A stretch of 64,000 nucleotides of DNA, taken from assembly GCA_027486845.1 (NCBI GenBank), contig JAIXOL010000001.1:62001-126000 (forward strand). Direction: 5' to 3'. The stretch comes from Cytophagaceae bacterium. Lineage in GTDB: Bacteria; Bacteroidota; Bacteroidia; Cytophagales; Spirosomataceae. This document shows, piece by piece, positions 31,942-41,549 of the stretch (position 1 is its first letter; each line of letters begins with the position of its first letter). A program made the position numbers and the translations under genes. The notes below the pieces were generated by a model. That model was not told the DNA's origin. It made no database searches and saw only the letters and a program-made list of their open reading frames with translations.

Positions 31942-34278
31942 TTAATTCATTTTCATACCCCAACTATTCATTTCTTCTTTTTTTACGGGCAAAGGTGATA
32001 TTTCGAAAGTATTTGGCCTTTTACCTGTATAAATAATGGCAGATTGCCCTTTTTTTAAATTCAGTTCAATGAAACCTGCTTGAGGTTTTATTTTGACAGA
32101 TTTTGGAGCAACTATTTTTAAATCACCTTCAAAATCGGCTTTAATGATGCAAGGTTCACCTGCCAAACTTTCAATTTTCATAAATTTTGTTTTTCCCTCT
32201 TTTCGCATAGCACTTATCAAAAATGCACCTTCGGTTCTTAAATTATAAAAACTGGCTTCTGTCCAAGTAGAAGGCATCGCTGGGAAAACACGGATTTTGC
32301 CACCCCAATCCTGCAAATACATGTCTAACATACTTCTTGAAGCCGAAATTGGTGATTCAAAAGTTGGATTTTCTCTTTCGCTGTAAAAGGTATTTGGCGT
32401 GGCCGTTGGTGTACGTTTAGGTGCTGGAGGTTCAGCAAATCGTGGAAGTAATTCAAGCGACCTCTTGAGCCATTTCAAGGCATTGTCGCCTTCGCCAACG
32501 GCTGCCCATAATGAAGATGCCCCTGAAAATTTATAGATACAGTTATCACCATCTAAATCAGTAAAGTGTTGGATAGATTTTTTCATCATCGAAATTCGCT
32601 CTGTTTCGTTTTCAACATTCATGTCAAAAAGTGGAAAAATAGCAAAAAGATGGCTATAATGCCGATGAGGTTTATCAAAAGGAACATTTTTGCCAATCAT
32701 TATGCCATTTTCATTGATGTTATAATCTTGTATTTTGGATAGCATTTCTTTCCAACGCGGGAGCAATGGTTCTTCAATTTTTAAACGTTCGGCAGTGCCA
32801 ATTAAAGTTTTAAAACCCCAACGTGCCAATGCTATATTTAGACTAGTTTCTTTGGCATTACCGTATTCGTCTGAATAAGTATAGGGAATATGATAAAGTC
32901 CATCTTCGCCCAAATACAATATCCGCATATAAACATTGAATGCTCGTCGCATGAGTGGATAAATTGAATCTCTCAATTGTTTTTCATTTATACTTCGCTG
33001 ATTATGAAGATAATACATCTGCATAAGCCAAGGCAAAACGATGATATTCAATTCTTTATCATTATTTTTATCGTCTGACAAAAACAAAGGTGCGTACAAA
33101 TCATCATAAGCAACAGGATTTCTTATTCCTGCACAATCTTCCTGAAATTCAGGTGGGACATTCGCAATCATTTGGTCTTGGTGCCTTTCGAGCAGTTGAT
33201 ATAGATTACTTTCTAAATCAAGATGATTGGTAATTCCAAAAGTAAAATAAGTAAGCTGTACATTGAGATTCATCCATAACATTGGCCATGAGGTAGGTTT
33301 AAACCAAGGCCCTAAAAGGTCAATGACGGGACGATTCGGATGAGTCGCACTACCTAATTTGTATAGTTGAATCCAATAAAAACTCTCCAAATGAGCATCG
33401 GGAAAAGTAGCGAAACTTGCAGGGTAGTAATTATGCCACCATTTTCGGTGTGATTTTTCTAATTCTGAAATTGATTTTTTTTGGCCAGCTTTGATGGTAG
33501 CCATGGCATCAATTGCTGAACCAGAGGCAGGCTTTCGGTATTTCCCCCATCGGTTGGCGACTGACAATAAAATAGTTCGAGAACTATCAGCATTTGTATC
33601 ATCACTCCACGAAGTGGCATAATCATCACCCATCAATAATGGTTGGGTCACTGTTTCAATACCATTACTTCTTTCAACCAAAAATGGTGGATTTTGAACA
33701 TAAGGTACATTCAGCTCCAAACCCATTGCACGCTTGGCAATATACCTTGCACTTTGAGCCAATTGAGGACGAAACTTTATCTTTACAGCCTTTTCGCCAC
33801 CTGTAGTTTTTATATTTAAAACTATCAACTCATCATCTGATGGAACAAAACAACGAAACGAAATGCTACCCAGAGTAGTGACTAATTCACCTCTGATTTC
33901 AGCATTCCACAGGTCGCAACGAAAATCAGACTTTGTAATTTCTCCTTTGGGCGTTAGTAGCAATTGGCCGATTGGTAATCTACTGGTTTCATAAGCACTT
34001 GAACCTTTCGTTCGATGGTCATAGACGTCTGTCCTTCCGATTTCAAAACGCAAAGAGTTTGCTTCAATATCGTCTTTGAAAACAATTGCCCCTAAAAGAC
34101 CATTGCCAATAAATGCTCCTTCAAAATAATCAGCAGGAAGTTTGTTCCATACCAAATCATGCTGAGCCATAAATTTAGGCCAATCAACATTTAATTTTAC
34201 AGAAGTACTTTGTTGAGCCAAACATGTTGATGATATAAATTCTACGAGAAGATATAAGATTATTATTGTTTTTTTCAT
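31942..34278 (-). CDS. GH95-like glycosidase (alpha-L-fucosidase/galactosidase type), divergent
   Basis: 778 residues from ATG at 34278 (MKKTIIILYLLVEFISSTCL), which gives a clean signal peptide; an upstream in-frame ATG at 34335 would add 19 residues and is less likely. The fold follows GH95: an N-terminal beta domain (EGAFIGNGLLGAIVF), a toroid with the Asn pair in WMNLNVQLTY, PHRHYSHLFAIFP and a C-terminal beta domain with VFPAMPSTWTEASFYNLRTE. Where GH95 usually reads QIDGNFGG, this protein reads TFESPISA, so the Asp there is apparently Glu. It may hydrolyse an alpha-fucoside or alpha-L-galactoside, or belong to a sister family. Confidence 0.78.
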   Translation of the reverse strand: MKKTIIILYLLVEFISSTCLAQQSTSVKLNVDWPKFMAQHDLVWNKLPADYFEGAFIGNGLLGAIVFKDDIEANSLRFEIGRTDVYDHRTKGSSAYETSRLPIGQLLLTPKGEITKSDFRCDLWNAEIRGELVTTLGSISFRCFVPSDDELIVLNIKTTGGEKAVKIKFRPQLAQSARYIAKRAMGLELNVPYVQNPPFLVERSNGIETVTQPLLMGDDYATSWSDDTNADSSRTILLSVANRWGKYRKPASGSAIDAMATIKAGQKKSISELEKSHRKWWHNYYPASFATFPDAHLESFYWIQLYKLGSATHPNRPVIDLLGPWFKPTSWPMLWMNLNVQLTYFTFGITNHLDLESNLYQLLERHQDQMIANVPPEFQEDCAGIRNPVAYDDLYAPLFLSDDKNNDKELNIIVLPWLMQMYYLHNQRSINEKQLRDSIYPLMRRAFNVYMRILYLGEDGLYHIPYTYSDEYGNAKETSLNIALARWGFKTLIGTAERLKIEEPLLPRWKEMLSKIQDYNINENGIMIGKNVPFDKPHRHYSHLFAIFPLFDMNVENETERISMMKKSIQHFTDLDGDNCIYKFSGASSLWAAVGEGDNALKWLKRSLELLPRFAEPPAPKRTPTATPNTFYSERENPTFESPISASRSMLDMYLQDWGGKIRVFPAMPSTWTEASFYNLRTEGAFLISAMRKEGKTKFMKIESLAGEPCIIKADFEGDLKIVAPKSVKIKPQAGFIELNLKKGQSAIIYTGKRPNTFEISPLPVKKEEMNSWGMKMN

Positions 34279-34376
34279 AGAAAATATTGATAAGTTAAGA
34301 AAATAAAGATAAAAAAAGAGGGTTTTACCATACAAACCGATTGGATTAAAGTTTCTTTTTTTAAAATATTTTCAAT

Positions 34377-36380
34377 TTATTTGACAGGAAACATTCTCAA
34401 CATCACAACTCCATGATGGCGAATTTCAGTTGTGAAAGAGCCATTAAACGAACCTAATTCTTTTTGACGCCAAACATCATACAATTTAAACTTACCTTTT
34501 AGTCCGATTTTAGTAAAATCAAATGTATAATTCTTAGCTTTTTCGTCGCCCCAGCGAAAATATGTTTCGGGAGTTTTACCAAAATTGGCAATATTAAATA
34601 ATCCAACTGTATATGAGCCATCTACTAAATTTTTTAACCAAACCTGTACACCATCTTCATCAGATAAAAGTCTGGCAGGCTTACCCAAAGGGTCCTGATT
34701 TATTTCAATTACTTCGTCATTTGTCAGTAAGTTGAGGGTAAAAGCGTCTAATTGTTCAATCGGGCAACCAATCAGCAAAGGTGCTGATAGTAAGCTAAAT
34801 AGGCTTACATGGCTATACTGCTCATCGGGGGTTAGGCGGGTCGGATGAAGTTCAGAGCCGGTCGTGACATTTCCTAAAATCATCATATCAGGGTCGAGCC
34901 AATGCCCATGTCCACCGTAAGGACTCCATTTATCAAGTGTAAAAGCCGAAACATAAAGACTTAGCCAAGAATCTCGAATATCAGGGCCTGTTCGGTAAGT
35001 ATTTGTCAATCTTACCCAATCTTTCACATTTGCAAATGGTGCAGAATTTGAAATACTATAAACAATATCTCGTCCCGAATTTTTTAGGGCTGACGACATC
35101 CTTTCGGTCGATGGTACTTCGATTCTCCAATCGTATTTTAAATAATCTACTCCCCATTCAGCCATTTGTTTGGCGTCGTTTTCTTCAAAACGATATTTTC
35201 CGACATAGCGAAAGTCTCGCTTATTTTTCTTAATGGAATCTGTTATTTTTCCATCGGCAAAATCTGATGTACCGCCTATGTATCCTGCATAACTTGTTAT
35301 CATTGGTGTAGAATAAACCCCAAGTTTTAAACCCAAACCATGAATATAATCTGCCATTTCCTTAAAGTTTGGAAATTTTTCGTTGGGCTGAATAGCATTA
35401 AAAGTTCCTCCTCGTTGGCCTTGCCATGCATCATCAATGTTAATGTAAGTCCAACCATGTTGGTTGAGTCCCATCTTTACCATGGCATCGGCTGAGGCTA
35501 TTACTTTTTCTCGGTCAATATTTCTTGCCCAAGAATTCCACCCATTCCACCCAATTGGGGGAGTAAGTGCAATTGTATCGCCGATAATAATTTTTAATTC
35601 TTTTGTGGCTTCACCGAAGGCATTTTTAGCCGTTAGAGTACTTATATAAGTACCTTTTTTCGATACTTTTCCAGTAATTAGTCCAGTTTTTGAGTCAAAT
35701 GAAAGGCCTTGTGGTAAGTTTTTTGCCAAAAAGCTCATTGGTCGTTCGCCAGTTGCAGCAATTGTATAAAGGAATGGATTATTGGGTCTTGCCCCAAAAA
35801 GTTTTGGTGAATTGATTTTAGGTTTTTTGTCAGGTTGAGGCGTTAAAATATATTTTTCATCAACATTAGGCGTATTTTTCGGAATAAAATCATCTTTCAT
35901 TTTAAACTGTGCATCCGCCCAATTGGAATAAGACCTGTTAAATCCTTTTTCTTCAATAGTTACCAAAAGACCTAAACGTTTAATTCCTGTCAAATTAACT
36001 TTTACAGTTTTTGGTTTATCACCTAAATTCATTTCACCACTTTCAAACAAAATTTTTCTATCGGCAATTACATAAAATTTGAGTGGTAAATCTTTTACGC
36101 CTTTATCATCCACGCCAACAATTGCTGAAAACTCAGTTGCATGTCCATCCAAGAAAAATGACAAAACGCTGGTTGAACTTACACCAATACCATGTTTAAA
36201 AAGTTTTCCATTCATCCGAATAGAATCTCCTCCCGCATTTGTTTTGGCCAAAACCGACGGAATTCCTTCCGAAAACGACTTAATTGGTAAATCATCTAAC
36301 CAAATTGCCTTTGGCTTCTGGGCAAAAAGGTTTATTTGATAAAGACAAGATATTAGGAGAATTAAAACAAATCTATTCAT
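34377..36380 (-). CDS. GH27 alpha-galactosidase with N-terminal NPCBM (CBM51-type) domain
   Basis: 667 residues with a signal peptide ending NLFAQ. Residues about 22-165 form an NPCBM-type carbohydrate-binding domain (MNGKLFKHGIGVSSTSVLSF, WADAQFK). Residues about 190-268 form an Ig-like putative-Ig domain (LPQGLSFDSKTGLITGKVS). The GH27 barrel runs from 273 (PPIGWNGWNSWARNID) through YLKYDW with nucleophile Asp417, GPDIRDSW with acid/base Asp467 and HGHWLDPDMM; a C-terminal beta domain follows. GH27 retaining enzymes remove terminal alpha-galactose or alpha-N-acetylgalactosamine. The domain order is common among Bacteroidota alpha-galactosidases. Next in the transcript is the GH95-like gene. 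Confidence 0.94.
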   Translation of the reverse strand: MNRFVLILLISCLYQINLFAQKPKAIWLDDLPIKSFSEGIPSVLAKTNAGGDSIRMNGKLFKHGIGVSSTSVLSFFLDGHATEFSAIVGVDDKGVKDLPLKFYVIADRKILFESGEMNLGDKPKTVKVNLTGIKRLGLLVTIEEKGFNRSYSNWADAQFKMKDDFIPKNTPNVDEKYILTPQPDKKPKINSPKLFGARPNNPFLYTIAATGERPMSFLAKNLPQGLSFDSKTGLITGKVSKKGTYISTLTAKNAFGEATKELKIIIGDTIALTPPIGWNGWNSWARNIDREKVIASADAMVKMGLNQHGWTYINIDDAWQGQRGGTFNAIQPNEKFPNFKEMADYIHGLGLKLGVYSTPMITSYAGYIGGTSDFADGKITDSIKKNKRDFRYVGKYRFEENDAKQMAEWGVDYLKYDWRIEVPSTERMSSALKNSGRDIVYSISNSAPFANVKDWVRLTNTYRTGPDIRDSWLSLYVSAFTLDKWSPYGGHGHWLDPDMMILGNVTTGSELHPTRLTPDEQYSHVSLFSLLSAPLLIGCPIEQLDAFTLNLLTNDEVIEINQDPLGKPARLLSDEDGVQVWLKNLVDGSYTVGLFNIANFGKTPETYFRWGDEKAKNYTFDFTKIGLKGKFKLYDVWRQKELGSFNGSFTTEIRHHGVVMLRMFPVK

Positions 36381-36583
36381 TTTGATAATTATTTTATTAT
36401 TTAAAGTACTGCCTACTATGACTATTAGTTCTTACATTATTCCAAGCCAAAAATTTTAGAATCAGGAGAGTTGGTGAATTAATCCACAAAAACTGAGCGT
36501 TTTTAATTTATCAGTTGCTTTCATAATCAGCTGGATTCAAATCTCATATTCATCTTTTTTGTATTGGAATATAATTTTTTTAA

Positions 36584-38122
36584 TTAACGACTATTTTTGA
36601 ATGTTTCTAATAATTTGTTTTTCAAATCCTTAATAATCAGTTGATTACTTAAATTTTCTGCAATATTTTCATTCTCTTTTGGATCTTTTATATGGTCAAA
36701 TAATTCATTGGTTAGATATTCACCACGTTTATCATTTTCCCAATTGTACCATTCAACATACCGATATTTATCTGTGCGTATCGCATAGCCCATTTTTTCA
36801 TCAACAGAAATTTGTTTTTTGGGAAATCTACCTAATAAAAACTGACTAAATGCGGCATCTTTTGTTCTATTTTTGGAATTTTGAAGCATAGGGTAGAAGC
36901 TTTTACCAGCTAAATTTTTAGGAATTGGCAAACTTGAGAGTTCACACAATGATGGAAAAACATCAATAAATTCTACCAATGACGCCGATTTTTGACCTTT
37001 CGCTTTGATACCTTTGCCTGAAACAATCAAAGGAACGCGTGTGTCAATTTCATAATTGCTTTGCTTCGCCCAACTGTTGTGTTCTCCCAATTTCCATCCA
37101 TGATCACCCCACAAAACTATAACGGTATTTTCTGCCAACCCTAAGGCCTCCAAAGCATCAACAAGTCTTCCAATTTGTGCGTCTATATATGATACGCAAG
37201 CGTAGTAGCCGTGCAACAACTCCCGTTGGCGAGTTTCTGAAAGTTTACCATCTGTCGGTTTAGGTAAATCTTTGAAATCATCGTATGAGCGTAATTCTTG
37301 GTCACCATGAACGGCAAATGCAGGGCTTCCTTTTGGTATATATTGATTGTCTGATAGTTGAATTTTATTTTTATCATATAAATCCCAATATTTTTTTGGT
37401 GCATTAAATGGCAAATGCGGTTTATAATAGCCAACAGATAGAAAAAATGGTTTACCATTGGTTTTCAATTGTTGCAATTGTCGAATGGCTTCGGTGGTTT
37501 GTACACCATCGTAATATGCATCGTCTGAAACGTTAGTATTTTCGGTTGCATTGGCTTTAATGTACCAAATTCCATATTTATCAATGCGTGTTTGATTATT
37601 TTCAGTGATAAATTTTTGTTTTTTTGTTTCAATAATTTTCAAGTTTTCTTCGCTGAAATACATTGCATCGGGGTCAAACGGATAATCTTTTATGTAAACA
37701 TCTTTTGTCCATGAAAGGCTATCAGGAAATATATTATGAAATGCCTTCCCTAATCCAATAGTTGTGTAGCCATTTTGCTTGAAGTATTGAGGTATAGTTA
37801 CGACGTTGGGCTTGTTTTTACGAAAGGGTGTTTGCAAATCCCACACCTTCAAATCATCAGGACGTAAGCCTGTTAATAGGCTCGCCCTTGATGGATTACA
37901 TACAGCTTGCTGACAATAAGCTTTGGTAAAAGTTACTCCTTTATTTGCTATACGAGTGATATTAGGTGTTTTTATTGCTACATTTCCATACGTTTCAAAG
38001 TCAGGGCGTAAATCATCAATAGGAATAAAAAGTATGTTTGGTTGATGTTTTTCAGTGACATTATCAGTAAAAGCTACTATTAAAAAGCATGAGCTTACTA
38101 TAAAAAGAATAGTTTTTTTCAT
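36584..38122 (-). CDS. sulfatase, iduronate-2-sulfatase-like (S1 family)
   Basis: 512 residues with a signal peptide. The start NILFIPIDDLRPDFETYG and the formylglycine motif CNPSR with Cys75, then ASLLTGLRPDDLKVWDL, are typical of the iduronate-2-sulfatase-like S1_7 group. Further blocks are FLSVGYYKPHLPFNAPKKYW and VIVLWGDHGWKLGEHNSW. S1_7-like enzymes act on 2-O-sulfated uronic acids or other sugars, but the specificity cannot be fixed here. It lies between the esterase and GH27 genes, with gaps of 155 and 203 bp that may hold internal signals; none was clear. Confidence 0.93.
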   Translation of the reverse strand: MKKTILFIVSSCFLIVAFTDNVTEKHQPNILFIPIDDLRPDFETYGNVAIKTPNITRIANKGVTFTKAYCQQAVCNPSRASLLTGLRPDDLKVWDLQTPFRKNKPNVVTIPQYFKQNGYTTIGLGKAFHNIFPDSLSWTKDVYIKDYPFDPDAMYFSEENLKIIETKKQKFITENNQTRIDKYGIWYIKANATENTNVSDDAYYDGVQTTEAIRQLQQLKTNGKPFFLSVGYYKPHLPFNAPKKYWDLYDKNKIQLSDNQYIPKGSPAFAVHGDQELRSYDDFKDLPKPTDGKLSETRQRELLHGYYACVSYIDAQIGRLVDALEALGLAENTVIVLWGDHGWKLGEHNSWAKQSNYEIDTRVPLIVSGKGIKAKGQKSASLVEFIDVFPSLCELSSLPIPKNLAGKSFYPMLQNSKNRTKDAAFSQFLLGRFPKKQISVDEKMGYAIRTDKYRYVEWYNWENDKRGEYLTNELFDHIKDPKENENIAENLSNQLIIKDLKNKLLETFKNSR

Positions 38123-38277
38123 AATTTTTAGGAATATATAATGGCTGATGAAAAATTAATATTATTCAATAAACTTTGTATTTTTTGCTTTATAAATGCC
38201 TAAAAATTACTGCCAATTAGGAATGCTTGTAACTACAATTTCATACCTTTCAATCAATTTGATAGTTTCAATAACGC

Positions 38278-39795
38278 TTATTTTTTAGCAACTTTCTCGG
38301 CAATCAATGACAAAACCGCCTTATCGCTCCACTCTTGTCCATGCCCAGCCATCGCCGTAAACGAAATCTTAGCGTCAGATTTTGGATTTTCTGTTTTATC
38401 TATGAATTTCTGTAAAAACCTCGTAGCTACATTTGAATAAAGTCCATCCATATCGCCCATCCAAATCCATATTTTTCCTTGCAATTTAGTGCCGAGAGTT
38501 GACCAGTTTTTTTCTAAAACCTTCTTCAAATCATACTTTTCCCATTGTTTTGCAATGCTGTGGTCAATTTTGCCAGTGATTGGGTCAAACATCAACGAGG
38601 GTAGTACGTCTTTTCCTTTAGGACTAAAAACCGCATTGTACGCTCCAAATTGCCCACCTGAAACCAAGTAGTTACCCGTGCGACTATTGAGGTTTTCGCC
38701 CGCAATCCAATCTTTCATTGATAAGGTGGGTTCGCCATAAATTGTTCTTCGACCTGGTTGTAAGTAGCCGTAACGATTATAAAAAATGGACTCATCTTCG
38801 TAAATATTTATTAATCCATAATGCTCAAAATCAACGGGGTCAGGACTATACGACCATGTGCCATCAAAGAAATCGGGATAGAAAATTTGTAATCCCAACG
38901 AAACCCATCCTCCGGTAGAATTACCGGTCAAAAAACGCATTTTAGATTCGGGTTTGTAGCGAAATTGTTTTTCAATTTCTGGAATTAACTCTTCTGTTAA
39001 AGCTTTGCCACAAGGTCCATTGTTTTCTGAATCAACTTGATATGTATCACCATAAGGGCCTTGCGAATCAAGAAATACATAGATGATTTGGGGTGCTGTT
39101 TTGGTAAACCACCACTCTGTAAAATCTTTGTTATTTATCAAACTATTGATGGCAGTGTAACGCCCGTTCAAACCCGCCGCTCGGTAACAAATCGGGTAGG
39201 TTTTATCAGGATTTTCAAAATAACTTGACGGTAATAAAATGGCGGCCTTCAAAAAACGAGACTTGCCCGAAAAATCAGAGAGAAGTTGACTTTTTATCTC
39301 AATCGTTTTGACAAAATTATGTTTGATAATGGTAGTTGGGGGAATGATTTTGTTTAATGTTAAATTAAGTTGAAGCGTGTTAGAATAATAAAGAGAATCG
39401 ATATTGCTGTACAAATTTCCCGCGACATTTTCGAGTCCATCATCAATGTTTTGCTTGTAAACAACTTGAAAATAATACTTTTCTGAAGAATGTAGTTTTA
39501 ATTGATTTAAGCCAATATTTAAAACATTTTCAGCTTTTGAGTCAAAAATAAAAGGCAAATTAGCCTCCCAATTTTGAGGAGTTACGCCAAAAGTAATTTC
39601 TGAACGAAAGCGTGGTTCTCGTTCATGCTGTTTGGTTACGTGTAAAATTAATCTTCCACCTTTGATAAAAGATTGTCTTATTTCTGGAGTAATTGCAATT
39701 CGGAATTTCCAAGAAATTGTTTCTTGGGCATAAACAAGATTGCTTATAAGAATTAAAAATAGGAAAATGAGGTTAACTCTTTTCATGTTGCTCAT
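38278..39795 (-). CDS. secreted esterase (alpha/beta hydrolase, esterase-D-like)
   Basis: 505 residues; ATG at 39795 follows the previous stop directly, while ATG at 39786 (MKRVNLIFLFLILISNLVYA) gives the tidier signal peptide. An N-terminal beta-rich domain (about 25-160) precedes an esterase domain beginning near YPICYRAAGLNGRYTA. The nucleophile motif is GNSTGG with Ser293; FDGTWSYSPDPVDFEHYG and the late AMAGHGQEW with the probable catalytic His complete the picture. It resembles feruloyl/acetyl esterases of the esterase-D family. A likely job is removing acyl groups from the glycan so that sulfatases or glycosidases can act. Confidence 0.82.
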   Translation of the reverse strand: MSNMKRVNLIFLFLILISNLVYAQETISWKFRIAITPEIRQSFIKGGRLILHVTKQHEREPRFRSEITFGVTPQNWEANLPFIFDSKAENVLNIGLNQLKLHSSEKYYFQVVYKQNIDDGLENVAGNLYSNIDSLYYSNTLQLNLTLNKIIPPTTIIKHNFVKTIEIKSQLLSDFSGKSRFLKAAILLPSSYFENPDKTYPICYRAAGLNGRYTAINSLINNKDFTEWWFTKTAPQIIYVFLDSQGPYGDTYQVDSENNGPCGKALTEELIPEIEKQFRYKPESKMRFLTGNSTGGWVSLGLQIFYPDFFDGTWSYSPDPVDFEHYGLINIYEDESIFYNRYGYLQPGRRTIYGEPTLSMKDWIAGENLNSRTGNYLVSGGQFGAYNAVFSPKGKDVLPSLMFDPITGKIDHSIAKQWEKYDLKKVLEKNWSTLGTKLQGKIWIWMGDMDGLYSNVATRFLQKFIDKTENPKSDAKISFTAMAGHGQEWSDKAVLSLIAEKVAKK

Positions 39796-41397
39796 TTATT
39801 TTGAAATTCTAGATTCATCATTTATCAATGCCCATTTACTAAAATCCCTTTCTACCGATTTGCCATCTATAGATTTTATAACCCATTTATTTAGAGGGGC
39901 ATTGACATCGTAAGTGATGATTTGACCACCAAGGAATTGAAATTGGGTTTTTAATTGCTCATCACTCGGATTGAATTTTTCAAGATTTGCCAATAAATCT
40001 TCTGCTTTCATATCTTCAAAAATTAGCATCAAACCTAAATCTTCAGTTGAGTAAACTACGATTTTGATATTGTTTTTTCCTTCGTAAATTGCCCAATTAT
40101 TCCTTTCTAAAATGGGCTTAAACGCTTTAGGTACAAATACTTTTCCCGAAGCACATGCAAAGTTTTTATAAACACCCGTATTATTCCATTTCATAAAATC
40201 GTTTCCTTTTCCTGTCAAATGAAAGGTTTCGGGTAATTTATCGGCCTTGTCATTTAGAAATAGCGTAGTTGGGCGTGCTATGACTAATGAGTTTTTGCCT
40301 TGGTTGGCTCCACCTGCTGAAAGCAAAAAGTGCTCACTCGCCGTGAATATTTCTGGACAAGACTTTTTGCCATGGCCTAATTTTACGAAATAGCCATCAC
40401 CTTTGTTAAAAATAATCTCTACAATTTTATCAGCTGGTCGATATGGCATGCACGAACCAACTAAGGCGTGAACTTCTGCATTTGAAATATCCGTATTAAA
40501 TGGCTCTATGGGTGCATAACTCAACCAAGATTTGACAAAAATAGACTGATAGTCAGTGGTTAATTCTTGAATTTGTGCTTTTTCATAACGCCTTCGCATG
40601 GGTGGATAATGCCTTAATTTGTAAGTTCCCAAGGCATAAGTCCAATTCATGTAATCCAATACATTGCGGGCTTCAGCACTCACTTTTTCAGAAGCAAAAG
40701 CTTCTAAGTTAAGCAGTGCAGCGATAGTATAACCAATATATGGAATCGAATTGTATTCGTACAAACCATTGGTTTTCATGCGGTTTAAATACGCTAAAAT
40801 TTTTACCTCCATGCCATTTGCCACATTGTCGTAGGTTGGTGACAAATTACCATGAAGCCTCTTCCAACGGTTTTTTAGATAACGAGAACCTTCGGTCATC
40901 AAAATATGATTTTCGGTATCGGCTACTAAACCCAAAGTACGTGGCGTGGCTCTTCGGTATTTACTACCTTCCTCGGTGAGCAATGTGTTTACCAAATGCT
41001 CTTTCGTTTTTGGGTAAAGTAAATCCGGTTGATTGTCGAACAAAAACAGGATGGTGGTCAGGGGCATGAGCGTAAAATCATAATCACCTTTGGGGTTCAG
41101 TGCCCAATGCGAACCCGTTACGCCCCGAACTCTCATTTGTTGGATTGCATTGTTTACAGTCTCGATGTCTTGTTTCAGAAGTAGTTTTGCTAGCAGAATT
41201 CTGGGTGTATTACCCCGTTCGCTCAATTTATCGAAATTGATTTTTTTGCTGGCAAAGGATTGATAAACTTTATTTGCCAAGTCAGCGTTTTTCTTCCACG
41301 CAATAGTTCTTTGATGCGGTATTTGCACCATTGTCTGACTATTACTTTGTAATGAAAACAATGAAATAGTTAAGTAAGTCAAAAGGATAACTCTCAT
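39796..41397 (-). CDS. secreted protein of unknown function, toroid-like
   Basis: 533 residues with a signal peptide (LLTYLTISLFSLQSNSQ). Mostly helical N-terminal part with TENHILMTEGSRYLKNRWK and LYEYNSIPYIGYTIAALLNL; the second resembles the EYNSPTYYG block of the paralog pair at 25791-28882, so a distant relationship is likely. The C-terminal half is beta-rich (FHLTGKGNDFMKWNNTGVYK, NWAIYEGKNNIKIVVYSTED). An alpha/alpha-toroid plus beta-sandwich is typical of polysaccharide lyases such as heparinase II/III types. I do not recognise a named family. It ends directly at the start of the esterase gene, so the two are coupled. Confidence 0.68.
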   Translation of the reverse strand: MRVILLTYLTISLFSLQSNSQTMVQIPHQRTIAWKKNADLANKVYQSFASKKINFDKLSERGNTPRILLAKLLLKQDIETVNNAIQQMRVRGVTGSHWALNPKGDYDFTLMPLTTILFLFDNQPDLLYPKTKEHLVNTLLTEEGSKYRRATPRTLGLVADTENHILMTEGSRYLKNRWKRLHGNLSPTYDNVANGMEVKILAYLNRMKTNGLYEYNSIPYIGYTIAALLNLEAFASEKVSAEARNVLDYMNWTYALGTYKLRHYPPMRRRYEKAQIQELTTDYQSIFVKSWLSYAPIEPFNTDISNAEVHALVGSCMPYRPADKIVEIIFNKGDGYFVKLGHGKKSCPEIFTASEHFLLSAGGANQGKNSLVIARPTTLFLNDKADKLPETFHLTGKGNDFMKWNNTGVYKNFACASGKVFVPKAFKPILERNNWAIYEGKNNIKIVVYSTEDLGLMLIFEDMKAEDLLANLEKFNPSDEQLKTQFQFLGGQIITYDVNAPLNKWVIKSIDGKSVERDFSKWALINDESRISK

Positions 41398-41549
41398 TTA
41401 CTGCTGATTCTTTTTTATATTATTTTATTTACCATGTGGTTGAATTGTGCCCATTAATGAGCAACTCAACTCAGCAGCTCGTCTTCAACATTCTTGATTT
41501 TGAAATCAATCGTGATTATATCAAAGAAAAAGTATAAGATTTTTTTGTA

